A stretch of 11,816 nucleotides of DNA, from the NCBI GenBank assembly GCA_014860725.1, contig JACZJD010000350.1, forward strand, positions 1-11,816, given 5' to 3'. The position numbers and the translations under genes are program-made. Positions within the stretch are counted from its first letter, which is position 1. Each line of letters opens with the position of its first letter. The DNA comes from Aquamicrobium sp. (GTDB taxonomy: Bacteria > Pseudomonadota > Alphaproteobacteria > Rhizobiales > Rhizobiaceae). Below, in pieces: positions 10,816 through 11,816 of this stretch. Under the pieces are notes generated by a model. It was not told the DNA's origin and did no database searches. It saw only the letters and a program-made list of their open reading frames with translations.

Positions 10816-10902
10816 GTGAACAGGGCGACCTGTTCATGCCCTCCTTGGGCGTTTCCTCCCTAGACTTGGGCCGCGCCGTGCACAACGGTGCGGTCATTTT
10901 TT
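10816..10902 (+). ncRNA. Small regulatory RNA with anti-Shine-Dalgarno motifs (suhB/cuckoo-like)
   Basis: The predicted transcript is about 87 nt with three stem-loops in a row. The first is TGAACAGG (10817-10824) with CCTGTTCA (10829-10836) around a GCGA tetraloop. The second is GCCC (10838-10841) with GGGC (10847-10850), exposing UCCUU. The third is the terminator. CCUCCUU at 10840-10846 equals the anti-Shine-Dalgarno end of 16S rRNA, and a second CCUCCC lies at 10855-10860. Hairpins presenting CCUCC motifs are typical of the alphaproteobacterial suhB/cuckoo RNAs (CcsR in Rhodobacter, alpha-r14 in rhizobia). The suhB family takes its name from a nearby IMPase-family gene, and here hisN of that family is next door. 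It likely blocks ribosome sites of target mRNAs. Family assignment is from memory; an untranslated leader is unlikely because the following gene is on the other strand. Confidence 0.7.
10869..10902 (+). terminator. Rho-independent terminator of the small RNA
   Basis: GGCCGCGCCG (10869-10878) pairs with CGGTGCGGTC (10886-10895) over 10 bp, including two G-U pairs, around a 7-base loop. It is followed by A and six Ts (10897-10902). This is a clear intrinsic terminator on the plus strand. Confidence 0.85.
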
Positions 10903-10938
10903 ATGGAGATTGGCTTCTTATCGGGATTTGCCCTGCGC

Positions 10939-10954
10939 CGGCGGCGCTCCGCCG
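10939..10954 (-). terminator. Hairpin directly after the N-formylglutamate amidohydrolase stop
   Basis: CGGCGG (10939-10944) and CCGCCG (10949-10954) form a 6-bp stem with a 4-base loop immediately after the minus-strand stop codon. There is no T-run beyond it, so it would be a weak or factor-dependent terminator at best. It may instead protect the 3' end of the message. Confidence 0.3.
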
Positions 10955-11816
10955 CTATTCCGCGGCCAGCGGCATCGCGCCGGGGTCGAGGAGCTGGTCG
11001 GGTATCGCGATCAGCTCGGCGCAGAACCGCGTCATGTCGGCGGCGAGCGCCGCGAAGCCGAAGGTCGGCTCGCAGGTGCGCTCGTTGAGATAGAGCCCGC
11101 GATTGACCTCGATCTGCAGCGCATGCAGGCCCTGGGCCGGCCGGCCGTAATGCTCGGTGATGAAGCCGCCGGCATAGGGCTTGTTGTGGGCGACGTTGTA
11201 GCCCATCCCGACCAGGATCGCGATCGCCGCTTCCGTCAGCGCCGGGGCGCAGGCCGTGCCGAAGCGGTCTCCGACGATGAAGTCCGGCCGGGTCCGGCCG
11301 TCGCCGACCCTGACGCTTGCCGGCATCGAGTGGCAGTCGACCAGCACCGCGAAGCCGAAGGCCGCATGCGTGTGCGACAGCAGCCGCCCGAGCTGCTCGT
11401 GATAGGGCTTGTAGATCTCCTCGACGCGCGCCACCGCCTCGCCGAGCGGCAGCCTGCCGGCATAGATCTCCAGCCCCTCGCCGACGAGGCGCGGCACGGT
11501 GCCGAGCCCGCCCGCCACCCGCGCCGAGCGCGTGTTGGCGTAGGATGGCAGCGGGTCCGTGAACATGCGCGGGTCGAGCTCCCATGGCTCGCGGTTGACG
11601 TCGAGATAGGCGCGCGGGAAGTTCGCCGCCAGCATCGGCGCGCCGAGCGCGACCGCGCCGCCGAACAGCTCGTCTACGAAGCAGTCCTCGGAGCGGCGGA
11701 TCGACACCGCGTCGAGCCTGCTCATGGCCAGGAAGCGCGGCGGATAGAGCCGGCCGCTGTGCGGCGAGTTGAAGACGAAGGGCACCCGCTGCTCGGCGGG
11801 GCTGGCGACCACGAAG
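10955..11816 (-). CDS. N-formylglutamate amidohydrolase family protein (5' end outside window)
   Basis: This metal-dependent amidohydrolase (PF05013-type) would release formate and glutamate from N-formyl-L-glutamate. About 286 residues are visible; the family is usually 270-300 aa, so only a few N-terminal residues are missing. A GTG at 11812 is in frame, but the codon before it is also sense, and relatives carry a few residues before the PFVFNSPHSG motif, so the true start is probably beyond the right edge. Family motifs, from the N-terminus, are NSPHSGRLYPP, EDCFVDELF, FPRAYLDVNREPWELDP, VDCHSMP and PYAGGFITEHYG, then LQIEVNRGLYLNE near the end. The HSG, DCHS and E-x-NR residues are the expected metal and substrate ligands. 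It converges on the small RNA gene, 52 bp from its terminator. A HutG role in histidine breakdown is possible, but no other hut gene is visible. Confidence 0.88.
   Translation of the reverse strand, partial: FVVASPAEQRVPFVFNSPHSGRLYPPRFLAMSRLDAVSIRRSEDCFVDELFGGAVALGAPMLAANFPRAYLDVNREPWELDPRMFTDPLPSYANTRSARVAGGLGTVPRLVGEGLEIYAGRLPLGEAVARVEEIYKPYHEQLGRLLSHTHAAFGFAVLVDCHSMPASVRVGDGRTRPDFIVGDRFGTACAPALTEAAIAILVGMGYNVAHNKPYAGGFITEHYGRPAQGLHALQIEVNRGLYLNERTCEPTFGFAALAADMTRFCAELIAIPDQLLDPGAMPLAAE

Overview
The window is GC-rich chromosomal DNA with strong G/C bias at third codon positions. Several signs point to an alphaproteobacterium of the Rhizobiales, probably close to Mesorhizobium/Phyllobacteriaceae. 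These are the GltB and GltD sequences, a HisN-type phosphatase, a threonine aldolase beginning MFFASDNWAG, a heat-shock gene with a rhizobial-style leader, and a small RNA carrying anti-Shine-Dalgarno motifs beside an inositol-monophosphatase-family gene. The genus call is from recognition, not a database search. The window looks like ordinary core chromosome: no insertion sequence, prophage, CRISPR array, tRNA or rRNA was found.

Layout. Positions 2-67 (+) may be the last 21 codons of a gene entering from the left. On the minus strand, gltD (89-1546) and gltB (1736-6463) encode the two subunits of NADPH-dependent glutamate synthase, transcribed gltB then gltD. A 189-bp gap with strong hairpins separates them. 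Upstream of gltB, 6464-6869 is a 406-bp divergent intergenic region. It holds a 47-bp composite palindrome (6635-6681) and two interleaved stem-loops in the putative gltB leader. The plus-strand gene after it is a PLP-dependent low-specificity threonine aldolase (6870-7928).

The aldolase converges on an Hsp20 small heat-shock gene (8001-8465, minus), and the two probably share a terminator. The hsp20 gene has an RpoH-like promoter and a leader of about 100 nt whose 3' end resembles a ROSE RNA thermometer. A 487-bp intergenic region follows, with several stem-loops and a terminator-like hairpin, then an alpha/beta hydrolase of the lysophospholipase type (8953-9903, plus). This gene converges with only 6 bp between stops on hisN, histidinol-phosphatase (9910-10686, minus).

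The 268-bp gap between hisN and the last gene carries a small RNA gene on the plus strand (about 10816-10902). It has a sigma70-like promoter, three stem-loops, two CCUCC motifs and a rho-independent terminator, and resembles the suhB/cuckoo small RNA family. The last gene (10955-11816, minus) is an N-formylglutamate amidohydrolase that runs off the right edge.

How they work together: gltBD assimilates ammonium into glutamate, N-formylglutamate amidohydrolase releases glutamate from a formylated derivative, and HisN belongs to histidine synthesis, so nitrogen and amino-acid metabolism dominates. No multi-gene novel system is present. The points of interest are regulatory: the gltB/aldolase operator, the possible gltB leader switch, the hsp20 thermometer, and the small RNA with its repeated TGTTCA boxes.
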